Positions 45,545 to 56,039 of a stretch of 64,000 nt of DNA are shown in pieces (within the stretch, counting starts at the first letter, position 1; every line of letters begins with the position of its first letter). The stretch is from Isoetes taiwanensis (lineage: Eukaryota; Streptophyta; Lycopodiopsida; Isoetales; Isoetaceae). The stretch spans positions 1,817,521-1,881,520 of the forward strand of contig JAJEKV010000008.1 of NCBI GenBank assembly GCA_021234155.1. Direction: 5' to 3'. The notes beneath the pieces are model-generated. The model was not told the origin of the DNA and ran no database searches. It was given only the letters and a program-made list of their open reading frames with translations. The position numbers and the translations under genes were made by a program.

Positions 45545-45830
45545 AGAAGAAGAAGAAGAGATTTTAACGTCACGCCACAGCAGGCGTCACCATCGGACGT
45601 GTGACACTTTCTGACACACCCAGGATGGGTCCCGCCCCACCACTTTACATTGCTGAAGTGGGTCCTTCCCCACCAACTTTACATTGCATGGCCACTTAGG
45701 CGTTTGAACCCGTGACCTTAGGTAGTCTTTTATGTCATATCTACCAAAAACGAACTTTAACACAGGACCCCTCACCTCCCAAGAGAATTGAACACAAGAC
45801 CTCTAAAAGGGAAGAATTTTAGGCGAGCCT
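45545..45830 (-). repeat. tRNA-like SINE candidate (minus strand)
   Basis: On the minus strand a TGGTAGATATGAC (A-box-like) is followed about 30 bp later by GGTCACGGGTTCAAACGCC (B-box-like). Another B-box-like TGTGTTCAATTCTC lies upstream. The segment ends in a (CTT)n tract (45540-45560 on the plus strand, GAAGAAGAAG). Inner repeats CCACCACTTTACATTGC and CCACCAACTTTACATTGC are seen. Suggests a dimeric or diverged SINE. Confidence 0.35.
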
Positions 45831-46321
45831 TCATCTTATCACAAATGAGTTGCAATGGACATGTTTGAACAATCTTTGATCTTGTTGGGGAGCTGCTGCA
45901 CAACCATCCCAACCAAACGGGCAATGGCTGCTGTAAGTCATCTCCTCTTATGCACTTTCTTTCGTTGTTAGTGTGCATGCCACAAAGTCATGTTAGCAGA
46001 TGGTAAGCTCCAGGCCTCCATAGCTTGGCAATGGAGTGGGCGTCTTTGCCTGATTAAGCACATGGATTAACGTGAACTATGCTCAGGCATTATGGTCGCC
46101 GCACATCCGTGTCATGTGACTTGTTCAGGTAAGGAAGAGTTTAAGACAACATTTTCAACCTTGAGAATGCTGATAAGTACAAGTTTTTACTTGGGTTTAG
46201 CTTCAATGGCAATAGGCAGCTTCAAGTCTCGAGCAGAAACCGATGGCTGGATGATGCTCTTAATAATGCGCAATTTAATGGACAGCTGGGGATTTCCCTT
46301 TCCCCAGATCTTGCTCAGCGT

Positions 46322-49300
46322 ATGGTGTTTCAATGCACCAAAAAGTCAGACCTGGGTCTGGTCACACAAATGCATTACTTATTTCTTCATGCTGGACTGG
46401 ATTGTATTGCTGCTTTGGCTACTCAACTCATTCGTTTATATGTCTCTTGTGGAAGCTTGTTTGAGACAAACCAAGTTTTCCACAAAGTTACGAAACCGAA
46501 TGAGTATACATGGAATGCACTTATTGCTGCTCATGCCAAGCTTGGTAAAGGAAAAATGTCTTTCCTTATGTATGAAAGCATGGAGCATACAGGAACAAGT
46601 CTAAGCATATTCACATTTCCAAGCATCTTGAAAGCATGTGCCAGTACAGCCTCCATACAGAAGGGAAGATGCATCCACGAGAAATTTATGCATTATAAAC
46701 TTCAAACTGATGTAGTCGTGGAAAGTGCACTTGTAGATATGTATTGTAAGTGTGGCGCATTGGAGGAAGGGCAAATTGTCTTTGACAGAATGACAGAACG
46801 GGATGTAGTGGCATGGGGTGCTATGATTACAGGATACGCCCAGTATGGTGAAGGCCACCTTGCTCTAGCATGCTATGGAAACATGCAGCAGACGGGCATA
46901 AAGCCAGACAAGGTCATATTTTCTAGTGTTCTTAAAGCATGTGGTGGTGTAGGTGCTTTGGAAAATGGCAGGCATATTCACGAGAAAATTATTAAGATTG
47001 GTCTGCAATCTCACATCATAGTGGGTAGCACACTTATTGATATGTATTCGAGATGTACAAGTATGGAGGAGGCACATAGAGTTCATAGCTTGTTGCAAAA
47101 TCATGATGTAGTGTCATGGAGTGCAATGATTGCAGGATATGCCCAACATGGCATGGGTGAGCTCGCATTAGAGTACTTTGAGGATATGCATATCAAAGGT
47201 ATAAAGCCAGATAAAGTTACATTTCTGAGCATTCTGAAAGCGTGCAGTACTATAACATCGATACAACATGGTAGATACGTCCATGAAAAAATATTTCAAG
47301 CCGGGCTACATTTTGACATGGTGATAGGAAGTACCCTTCTCGATATGTATGTCAAATGTGGGAGCTTGGAGGAGGCATGCGGAGTTTTTGACAAGTTATC
47401 AAATTGGGATCTTGTTGCATGGAGTGCAATGATTGCAGGATATGCTGAATATGGTAAAGGTATCCTGGCATTGCAGTGCTTTAAAACAATGCAACAGGAA
47501 GGAATCAAACCTGATAAAGTAACATTTTCAAGCATTTTAAAAGGGTGCAGTAGCATAGGTTCTGTAGAGCAGGGGAGGTGTTTCCATGAGCTGATTGTGC
47601 AAAATGGCCTGACATCTGATGTTGTGGTGGGAAGTTCTCTTGTTGACATGTATGCTAGATGCAATTGCTTGGAGGAAGCACGTGCAGTCTTCAACAGCTT
47701 GTTGGATAGAAATACATTAGTGTGGAGTGCAATGATTGTAGGATATGCTCAACATGATAACTGTCAACTCGCATTGGAATGCTTTGATGAAATGCTGCAT
47801 GAAAACATAGATCCTAACAAAACAACATTGTTAAACATTTTGAAAGCATGTTGCAGTATGGGTGCCATAGAACAAAGCAGGCGAATTCATGCTGAGACCA
47901 TTGATCGCGGACTGCACTGTGATGCGGTTGTAGGAAGTGCATTGGTGGAAACATATGTCAAATGTGGGAGCTTACCGGAGGCAAATGGAGTTTTTGAAAG
48001 GTTGCCAGATCAGAATGTATTTGCTTGGGGTGCATTAATTGCAGGCTACGCACAATTTGGTGAGGATCAGTTTGCGCTGAAATGCCTTGAGGATATGCGG
48101 CATGAGGACATAAGACCCACAAAAGTCATGTTTATAAGCATTTTGAAATCATGTGGCAGCATATGTGCTTTGGAGCAAGGAAGATATGCTCATGAACAAA
48201 TTTTTGCTAGTGAAATAGAATTTGATATAGATGTGGAAAACACACTTGCTGTTATGTATTGCAAGTGTGGAAGCCTGAATGAAGTATGCCGTATATTTGA
48301 TAAATTAATGACTCCGGATGTAATATCATGGAACGTAATGATCATGGCATTTACCCAGCATAATGAAGGGCCTCGTGCATTAGAATGCTTACAGGACATG
48401 CAGTGGAATGGCATAACACCTACTAAGGTGACATTCTCAGGTATATTGAAAACATGTGGTGCTATGGGTGCGATAGAGCATGGGAGACAGATTAATGAGC
48501 AAATCATGGAGAACAAGATACATTTTGATCTTGTCGTGGGGAGTACTATTGTGGACATGTATGTCAAATGTGGAAGCTTCGATGAAGCATTGATAGCCTT
48601 CAACATGCTGGAAAATCGGGATGTGGTGTCATGGGGTGCACTGATTGCTGGATATGTTCAGCACGGGGAGGGGCTTCTTGCTCTAGAATGTTATGATCAC
48701 ATGTGGCATGATGATGTAGAGCCAGATAAGATAACTTTTGTAAACACTTTGAAAGCATGTGGTAGCATTGGTGCCATACACCAAGGGAGATTCATTCATG
48801 GGCAGGTCATTCAGTGTAAAGTACAGTGTGATGATATGCTTGTTGATATGTATGCTAAATGTGGGAGCTTAGAGGAGGCACTTCAGATCTTTGATAAGCT
48901 TCCAAATACAAATTTGCCGTCATGGCATGCAATGATTACAGGATATGCCCAGCTTGGCGAGGCCACATTGGCTGTAAAGTGTTTTGAGGACATGCAAAGT
49001 TTTGGAATTGAACCAGATGATACAGCTTTTAGTGGTATCCTTACTGCATTAAATCGAGCAGGGCTTATGGATGAGGCACTTCAATATTTTAAAAGCATGA
49101 TGGAAGACCATGGAATACAGCCTGACTTATACCATATCACATGTGTAGTGGATGTTTTAGGTCATATGGGATGCTTCAATGAAGCAGAAAGCTTTCTTCA
49201 AGTTACTGCTCGACCTGATATCTGTCTTTGGACAGCTCTGCTTAGCGCTTGCAGAGCCCACTGCAATCTAGAGTTAGGTGGTCGTTGCTTTGATGCAATT

Positions 49301-49399
49301 GTTCATTTGGATCCATTCTGTGATGCAGCTTATGTGCTAATGGCAAATATTTATGCCCGTAGTCAGATAAGGGACAATGATCAGATCAGGAACTCCTGA
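46322..49399 (+). CDS. PLS-class pentatricopeptide repeat protein with truncated E region
   Basis: A 1025-residue intronless frame. After a lead-in L-type segment and an S motif, the protein consists of nine P-L-S triplets (P 35, L 35, S 31 residues). Anchors are W-x-A-M/L-I-x-G-Y in P (for example VVAWGAMITGYAQYG), ILKACG..GAIEQGRxIHE in L and VDMYxKCGSLEEA in S. The end has an E-like segment (CLWTALLSACRAHCNLELGG, then AAYVLMANIYARS) but stops 15 residues later, without the rest of E/E+ or a DYW deaminase. PLS proteins bind single-stranded organelle RNA, usually to direct C-to-U editing, and act in mitochondria or plastids. The frame stays open without Met for 59 codons upstream (from 46145), and that part also looks PPR-like, so the true start may lie in an upstream exon that would carry the targeting peptide. 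A donor-like CAG|GTAAGG is at 46128. Confidence 0.85.
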   Translation: MVFQCTKKSDLGLVTQMHYLFLHAGLDCIAALATQLIRLYVSCGSLFETNQVFHKVTKPNEYTWNALIAAHAKLGKGKMSFLMYESMEHTGTSLSIFTFPSILKACASTASIQKGRCIHEKFMHYKLQTDVVVESALVDMYCKCGALEEGQIVFDRMTERDVVAWGAMITGYAQYGEGHLALACYGNMQQTGIKPDKVIFSSVLKACGGVGALENGRHIHEKIIKIGLQSHIIVGSTLIDMYSRCTSMEEAHRVHSLLQNHDVVSWSAMIAGYAQHGMGELALEYFEDMHIKGIKPDKVTFLSILKACSTITSIQHGRYVHEKIFQAGLHFDMVIGSTLLDMYVKCGSLEEACGVFDKLSNWDLVAWSAMIAGYAEYGKGILALQCFKTMQQEGIKPDKVTFSSILKGCSSIGSVEQGRCFHELIVQNGLTSDVVVGSSLVDMYARCNCLEEARAVFNSLLDRNTLVWSAMIVGYAQHDNCQLALECFDEMLHENIDPNKTTLLNILKACCSMGAIEQSRRIHAETIDRGLHCDAVVGSALVETYVKCGSLPEANGVFERLPDQNVFAWGALIAGYAQFGEDQFALKCLEDMRHEDIRPTKVMFISILKSCGSICALEQGRYAHEQIFASEIEFDIDVENTLAVMYCKCGSLNEVCRIFDKLMTPDVISWNVMIMAFTQHNEGPRALECLQDMQWNGITPTKVTFSGILKTCGAMGAIEHGRQINEQIMENKIHFDLVVGSTIVDMYVKCGSFDEALIAFNMLENRDVVSWGALIAGYVQHGEGLLALECYDHMWHDDVEPDKITFVNTLKACGSIGAIHQGRFIHGQVIQCKVQCDDMLVDMYAKCGSLEEALQIFDKLPNTNLPSWHAMITGYAQLGEATLAVKCFEDMQSFGIEPDDTAFSGILTALNRAGLMDEALQYFKSMMEDHGIQPDLYHITCVVDVLGHMGCFNEAESFLQVTARPDICLWTALLSACRAHCNLELGGRCFDAIVHLDPFCDAAYVLMANIYARSQIRDNDQIRNS

Positions 49400-50040
49400 A
49401 CAATATAATAATCTATGGACAGCTGGGAGGAAATGGCTCTATGAGAGACAAGAACTGGTTACCGATACCAATAAATCAGATAATAGTGAGATCCCATCTT
49501 ATGGACTCAAACGCAGCAATACAAAAATGAGAGCTTAGGGCGGTTTTCAGAAACGTGGCTGTTGTCTACGTTTAGGAGAGCGTTTAGGACTACCACATTG
49601 GATTTTTGTTATGTTTTCCTGAGAGTGATTTCTCACTGCTACAAAATAAGACGTGGAAATTAAACTGTTTGATTCATCGAGCAGTGTAGTCTTATTTTCT
49701 TCAGGGGGAATTCTCTGGAAATAAGATCCCCCTAAGAAAATAAGACTCATTATTATGTGGCAAGAAGTTAATGGGCTTAAAAATGAGACTCCGCCTCAAG
49801 AATGAGAATGGGAATTTTTTATCGTCCACTGAGGCCAATCGGCCTATGAAAGAATGTATTATGAATTATGTGGCAAGAGTTTATAAGCTTAAAAATGAGA
49901 CTTGCCTCAAGAAAAAAAAGAATATCACAAACAATGGTTCATCGTGCAAAATATATAATTATACGGCCATTTTGCTATAGTTTGCGTATGATTCTGCTGT
50001 TGTATTTGAGGGTATGCCAACAGTATTTATAGAGCACGTG
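49400..50040. other. 3' flank of PPR gene with hairpin and 112-bp duplication
   Basis: Holds a 60-bp foldback (49689-49748) and two related segments, each with ATTATGTGGCAAGA and GCTTAAAAATGAGACT (about 49751-49810 and 49863-49920). A third related segment is at 52285-52320. No gene. Confidence 0.55.
49689..49748. repeat. Foldback, 20-bp arms with one bulge
   Basis: AGTCTTATTTTCTTCAGGGGG pairs with CCCCCTAAGAAAATAAGACT; one unpaired C, loop about 19 nt. Either a MITE remnant or a small-RNA hairpin. Confidence 0.8.
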
Positions 50041-50059
50041 TTGCACTCCCCTATGGTTT

Positions 50060-50310
50060 TGGCATGCACACACACAATGCAGTGCATGCATACCATGCAC
50101 TTTGCAATGCATGCACCGTGTATGCATACCATGCATACCATGCACTTTGCAATGCATGTTGAGTCCTTTTAGTACTTAACAACATGCAGTGCATGCATAC
50201 CATGCAATGCATGCATGTTGAGTCCCTTTAATACTTAATACTTAACACCATGCAGTGTATGCATACCATGCAATGCATGCATGTTGAGTCCCTTTAGTAA
50301 ACACTATGCA
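50060..50310 (+). repeat. CATGCA-rich tandem repeats
   Basis: Three imperfect units of about 60-70 bp contain GCATGCATACCATGCAATGC and TGTTGAGTCCCTTTA. CATGCA/TGCATG (the RY element, a binding site of plant B3 factors) occurs many times in 250 bp. Confidence 0.85.
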
Positions 50311-50736
50311 AGGCACATTGCTTGCTTTCTTTTGCGGCTATATAGGTATTTTCACATAAGAGATATACAATATTCATCTTCACGGTAAATTTGCAGATTA
50401 GCTTTGTTTGTATGAGTTAGAATTCACAAATTCCCAGTTCATACAGATATAGCTTATTATGCTCGAGTAGCAAGCTGTGATACTGTGTTCGTGCAGGCAG
50501 CAAGGTCCAACACTATGTTCATAAGAATCTCATTGCTTTTGCTTGTATTTTAGTTATTTAAAAAAGAACAGAAGGATATACCTCTCAAAGCATAATTTGC
50601 AAGTCTCTTCATCATGTGCATCCACCTGAAGAAAGCTTTGAAGTAAGTTTTGCCAAGTGGATGAGCATAGTTGTGATTTGCGTGTTGGGCAAGGGTTATT
50701 CCACAGGAGATCAAAGTTGTAATAAGCTAACTTGCA

Positions 50737-52278
50737 GTCAATGGACAAAGATACTTATAGGATGTTTCAAAATGTGATTCTAATTTGTAACCTGAATACA
50801 TAATAATATTATTATGCATATTGGCATACGTTTTATTATTATTTACACATTTATTTATCAATTTGTAATGTAAGTGTAAGAATCATGATTGTTATTGCTT
50901 TCCTTTATTTGTTCGTTTTATTACTTGCTACAAGGTTGCCTTCGACTCTAAATATATTTCAATGGTCAGGGAGGCCATGGTATATTTCTAAGGTATTTGA
51001 GGCTGCAAGGCAACCTACCAAAGAAGAACGTGTGCTCGACTACGGATATTTACACTTCGTTGTATATTACAACATATGATATCCCATGTTTTTTACTGTA
51101 TTAATATTATTTCACACCACATGACCCATTTTTAATGTAGTTCCATTGCAACATTTTTTAAGTATGGAGCTCGTGTTATATAGAACCATCACTAGGGACC
51201 GAAGGGGCCAAATTTTTTTTTTGGAATCATGCACATTCCTAAGCCATCTTTGGTTTTTTTTTTTTAAATTTCTATACACATTTTATACAACATTCACACA
51301 TATTTCGTACAACATTTATATTTATTCCGTACAGATGATGTAGCTTATTAATAATAATATATTAATAAATATAGCACATTGAACCATCGAAAGGGGCATC
51401 AAACATATTAAGAAATCTAAAACTTACTAAAAAACGAGTTACATCTAATGATGGTTGGGATCGTCTGAAAAATGAGTTACATCTAATGATGTTTGCCGCA
51501 GATACACTTGACTGTTGCTTCATGTCAGTTGTTTTTATGCATTTACTGTATTGCCTTTCATTCACAGGGCTGCTTTCTATGTCTTGATTTTTAGGACTAT
51601 TGACTGGTCGAATACCTCTACCATGTGGGGTATGAGAGGAGGTTTCTACAACTGGTGCATGATTGTAGACTAGGAGATAATGGATGTTAATAGGGCTGAG
51701 CAGGATACTGAAGTGCTACAATGTCAACTCGTATGCCCTCTAGAATACTTGAACAGACTGAATGCACATTCAGTCCAAAAGCCTGTAAGTTTGTTATTAT
51801 TATGTGTCTCAATGTTTTCCTTTCGTATTAAGATCCCTCGGCAACTTTAGCCTCTTCAGCATCTTGTAAACTATGTTAGACACATGGGATCCAATATAAT
51901 TGGTTTATTGACTATTTTTATAATGACTAAATGCGATCTTTCAGAGCTTGCTCCCTTTTACTTTATTCAAAGTTCCTTTTCTTCTATTTAAAGTGGCGGC
52001 TTTACTTCATGGCTACCACAAATACCTTAGAAATATACCATGGCCTCCCTGACCATTGAAATATATTTAGAGTCGAAGGCAACCTTATAGCAAGTAATAA
52101 AACGAACAAATAAAGTACAGCAATAACAATCATGAATCTTACACTTACATTACAAATTGATAAATAAATGTGTAAATAATAAAATGTATACCAATATACA
52201 TAATAATATTATTATATATTCAGGATACAGATTGGAATCACATTTCAAAACATCCTACAAGTAAGTTTGTCTATTGAC
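50737..52278. mobile_element. Foldback DNA element with about 260-bp inverted arms
   Basis: Arm 50737-50999 is the inverse of 52019-52278. Both contain the same landmarks: GTCAATRGACAAA at the outer end, TAATAATATTATTAT, TTGTTCGTTTTATTACTTGC, GACTCTAAATATATTTCAAT and GGAGGCCATGGTATATTTCT at the inner end. The arms differ at few positions. The 1019-bp centre has no transposase that I recognise. Long inverted arms with a short centre fit a foldback or Mutator-like non-autonomous element. No clear target duplication was found at the outer edges. Confidence 0.75.
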
Positions 52279-52494
52279 AAGAACTCATGGGCTTAAAAAT
52301 GAGACTGCCTCAAGAAAAAGAATGTATGATATTGTGAAGGTATATTTGAAGAATATCTATTGCATCCGACAACGAAAAACACGAAAACGTGAGATAGGCT
52401 ATTTCTTTGATTATTTTAAATCACAAAAACATAAGATAGGTTGCTTATTTGATTATTTTCAATGTGTATATGAATTGATCAACATTATGAATAC

Positions 52495-52752
52495 TTCAAA
52501 GCCATAGCCTCGAGCTGATGCTGCTTTAACAGTAGGACAAAGTCCCGTTGCACACCTGTGAATGAGTGCCCAACGGGTGTAGCTCGAAAATTGACAGATA
52601 GTTGATATGTGGAAAACCTGCTCTAAGTCATGTAGGTGTGAGGGGTGACTTATGTCTAGACATAGAAGATGGTTAGGCTCGCAGGCGTATTGTGGGGTGG
52701 GAAGCTATACCAAAAGAAACGGATCTGGCCGACCTTTTTTTCAAAGCCATAG
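52495..52752 (+). mobile_element. 232-bp oligo-T-tailed insertion with 13-bp target duplication
   Basis: TTCAAAGCCATAG occurs at 52495-52507 and 52740-52752. Between them lie 232 bp that begin CCTCGAGCTGATGCTGC, contain a 7-bp hairpin CCCGTTG...CAACGGG, and end GCCGACC followed by T residues running into the right duplication. Size, duplication and T tail resemble plant SINEs of the Au type, which end in T rather than A. A/B boxes are weak (GTAGCTCGAAAATT), so the class is uncertain. Confidence 0.65.
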
Positions 52753-52759
52753 ATCATGG

Positions 52760-54045
52760 TAACGTGTTAGCCCCTTATATGTAGTCTTGCATCATCATTG
52801 AAGGGTGAATAAGAGGTTCGTCCCAATTTGTTGTGACATGTTGGAAGAGTGATAATTTTGTCTATCTAATAGAGAGTTTACTTTGTGATGAAATGCACCA
52901 CATTCATTTGATGGAGACTTGGGAAGAAGAAGATCAAAACCGGGGGCTATAGAACATACAAAAAGAGCTTCAAAAACAACGAGCTGAACACAAGAAGGGA
53001 TGAGGATTGTTAACTGAACACGATCTCCAGCAAACTAGACGCAATTATTTCCCCTTAGATCTTTACTTCCAATCAGCAGCCAAGACAAGATAATCACATA
53101 ATCACACAATCTCTATCCCACAGATCCTGAACAGCCAAATTTAGACCAATTTAGGCCAATGCAATTTGCTATCTGCGGATGCGATTCTTGCAGCGCTGAT
53201 CAATAGATCCACGGATCTTGTTGATTCATCTAAATGACTCGTATTGACAGGTGTGATCTCGTCCCAAATTAAAGGGTGGTCACCAACTAATAACTGTCCT
53301 AAGTTTAGGGCATGAATTTGTAATATTTCTGTTCTTCAACTCAGGTATATATAGGATCATTCAATCAAGTCTGGCAAAGTTACTCTTATTTCTCCTTCTC
53401 GAAATTATAGGAAGGGCCAAATTCTTTATTTCTGGATTTTTAGCAAATTGAAAAATTTCCAAAGAGCTAAAAATCCTTAGAATCTTTGACAAAGTAGCCT
53501 AAGAGAAAATCAAATATAGACAATAGATTATAAAGTGTTAAAGAAGCTTGTTGGAAAAGGATTGCATAAGGGTAAAAGCATGAAAGGGTGTCTGGAAATG
53601 TTGCCCTTTTTATATATGTACCTATATACCCAATGTGCAAATTCGAGAGCTCATAATTTGAAATGCTAGTAACTGCCATTATTAATGCTATCCACCACTC
53701 TGCAACCCAACCATTTTTGGATTTCAAATCGCTTTACGAAGATCTTGTCGTTTGCTTCGCGTTTGCTATACTATCTCTGCATTTTCTGCCTCCAGATCAC
53801 CAATTCCGGATCTAAGTATAGCCTAATTAGTGTTTGCTCCTCACCACAGTCGAACCAAGAAACTAGCACTTCTAGCATTAGATTTAAAAATGCAAAAGAT
53901 CCAAGCCAAAGACCTCTGTGAGAAGCATTCCGAGAATCATGCTTTCGGATTAGATGCAATTATGGAGGTATAGGGTAGTGCTTTTAAAGGAAGAAGAGGA
54001 TTCAAGAAAGGTAGATTCCAAATTGCATGGCGAGAAGGATTTTTC
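52760..54045. other. Intergenic, no gene seen
   Basis: Short ORFs without recognisable motifs, AT-rich. No repeat of note. Confidence 0.45.
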
Positions 54046-54049
54046 AATA

Positions 54050-54051
<2 letters not shown>

Positions 54052-54092
<41 letters not shown>

Positions 54093-55990
54093 GTCTATTG
54101 CTCACTTGGGCCTCGAGAGGCCATGGAGCACATGAACAAACGTTTACAATCTTAGCATCAAGGCACGGTGTGCATCCACCGCCCTTATATAAGGACCTAA
54201 TGCCATTGGCGGTAGCATTAACAAAGAATAAACGTCTAGTACCTGTATCCCAAAGTTTTGTCTAATATGTGCATATTCAGAGCATGCTAAGAAAACATGT
54301 CGCTCATCTTCAACCTGTCCTGTTCTGCACAATTTACATGTACGATCTTCCACTGGAATTTTTGCCCATCTGCCAATTTCAATTTCCAGCCTGTGTGACC
54401 CCCCGTCACGCACCGCAATAAGTCTCCTTTGTATCTTAGATATATTTGCCTTCAGATATAATTGGCTCTCATATGTGATCATATGGTTAACATTTATCCG
54501 ATATTCCAACATCCTTTTCTTCGGAATAGCCCATAGCTTATCCATCGCCGCTTTTCGAAAGCATGGCCCGTGACCTCTTGTTTCTCAAGCGGCCATGTAC
54601 TGCCAACGCCCCATCTGATTGCCCATGCCTGCAAGCCTCTATACCAATCTGATGTTACCATTGCTTGATGGGATAGCCGTCTAGTGTCTTGTGCCTTGAC
54701 CCTGTTATAGAAATTGATTGCCTGGTATAATCCTTCAAGTTCGAGTGGAAACATTCCTACTTCTGCCAGCATTATAGCATATGGGATCTGTGATTTGATT
54801 CCTAATCTTCTTTCAGGAATAGCTTTTGTACTGCTTCGATTTGTCTCCACATCCTAGATGAGATACCTGCTCCCCAGATGGGGACACCATACAATACTAT
54901 AGTTTGGACCAAAGATTTGAATAAATTTTTTCTCAATCTCCAATCAGTAAGAGAAGCTTTGTTACACTTCGCCAACATGCTGTATAAGGCAGTTTTCCCT
55001 CCCGAGGCTCTCCTGTTTATGCAATTTTTCCAGCTGTAGTTAGAAGTGATGTCAATTCCCAAGTATTTATAGGACTCAACGGTCTCTAAAATCTGCCCCA
55101 TATATGTGAATGCTGGTCTATCTCGGGTGCCAAATACCATAATTTTGGACTTTGAAAGATTTACCTTCATCTTTTTGTCCTTACAGAATAGCTCCAGATT
55201 GTTTAGATGTTCCTGTAATGTGGTCCTCTTGTTTGCAGTCAAGACCACATCGTCCGCATATAAGAGAAGTTGCACTACATATGTGCCCAGCTTGGTTCCT
55301 ACGAGTGATCTGGCTCTCAACCAGTCATCAAGCTCGTCTATGAAGATTCCAAACAAGGTTGGAGATAGAGGACAGCCTTGGCGAACCCCAATTGTGCTTC
55401 TTATCTCTGTATCCACATCCCATGATACTCTGATTAGTACCTCTGTATACAGCTGTGAGACCGCCCCTCTAAGTTCCTGTGGGACGCCAATTCGGGCCAG
55501 CCTATCTCCAAGCTCATTTCATTGGACCGTATCAAATGCCTTTGTGAAATCAATGAATGCATGAAACAGCGAGGCATTGGGAGCCTTTGCCTTTTCTATC
55601 AGTGTTCTAAGTGTGAGTACATGGTCCAAAGTACTATGCTGATTTCTGAAACCAGCCTGATATGGTGAGCGAACCTTCTCATGTTCAGCCCATGAGCTCA
55701 ATTTACTTTCAAGAAGGCTGTCTAGTAATTTAGAGAACACGCTTCCTATGAGAATGGTTCTGTAATTACCTGCATGTGTCTTGTCTCCTCCCTTATGAAT
55801 GGGATGTACCCGGTTGATCCTCCAACTGGATGGCAGCCCTTGAATGAGACTCTTATTTAAGAGATCTGTTAGAATTTTCAGAGTATTGTCTCCACTCCAC
55901 TTAAAGAGCTCTACACAGAGGCCATCTGCATCATGCGCTTCGTTGTTTGTCATTATGAGATTCTCTATAGCAAGAAATAACAAACCATTA
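54052..55990 (-). mobile_element. LINE family B, copy 2, 5'-truncated
   Basis: Minus strand: RT from its N-terminal fingers to the zinc finger, then a 3' UTR with CATGGCCTCTCGAGGCC (hairpin at 54109-54122) and a (TAA)n/(ATT)n tail at 54052-54092. It corresponds over its whole length to the 18.3-22.7 kb element but lacks ORF1 and the endonuclease. The tail unit differs (3 bp rather than 4 bp). Target duplication not identified. Confidence 0.85.
54144..55983 (-). pseudogene. LINE family B reverse transcriptase and zinc finger
   Basis: 55983-55519 encodes NEAHDADGLCVELFKWSGDN, VHPIHKGGD and AFIDFTKAFDTV (first catalytic Asp). 55416-54802 encodes STIGVRQGCPLSPTLFGIFI and LLLYADDVVLTAN (YADD), KYLGIDIT and YGVPIWGAG. 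54850-54494 covers the linker. 54545-54144 encodes GSHRLEIEIGRW and the zinc cluster CKLCRTGQVEDERHVFLAC. Only about three frame breaks (near 55510, 54810 and 54510) interrupt it, so it is better preserved than the plus-strand copy. The endonuclease domain is missing. Confidence 0.82.
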
Positions 55991-56039
55991 TTTGTGTACC
56001 TATTTTTCTCAGGTTTTTGCTTTTCTCCTTTAAGGGATG

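Noticed and set aside
46092-46604. 170-residue plus-strand frame at the start of the PPR gene
   Set aside because: It is out of frame with the PPR repeats; its second half overlaps the true PPR coding region and is a shadow.
46601-48606. Minus-strand ORFs opposite the PPR gene
   Set aside because: They are antisense shadows of the regular PPR codons and repeat with the same 303-bp spacing.
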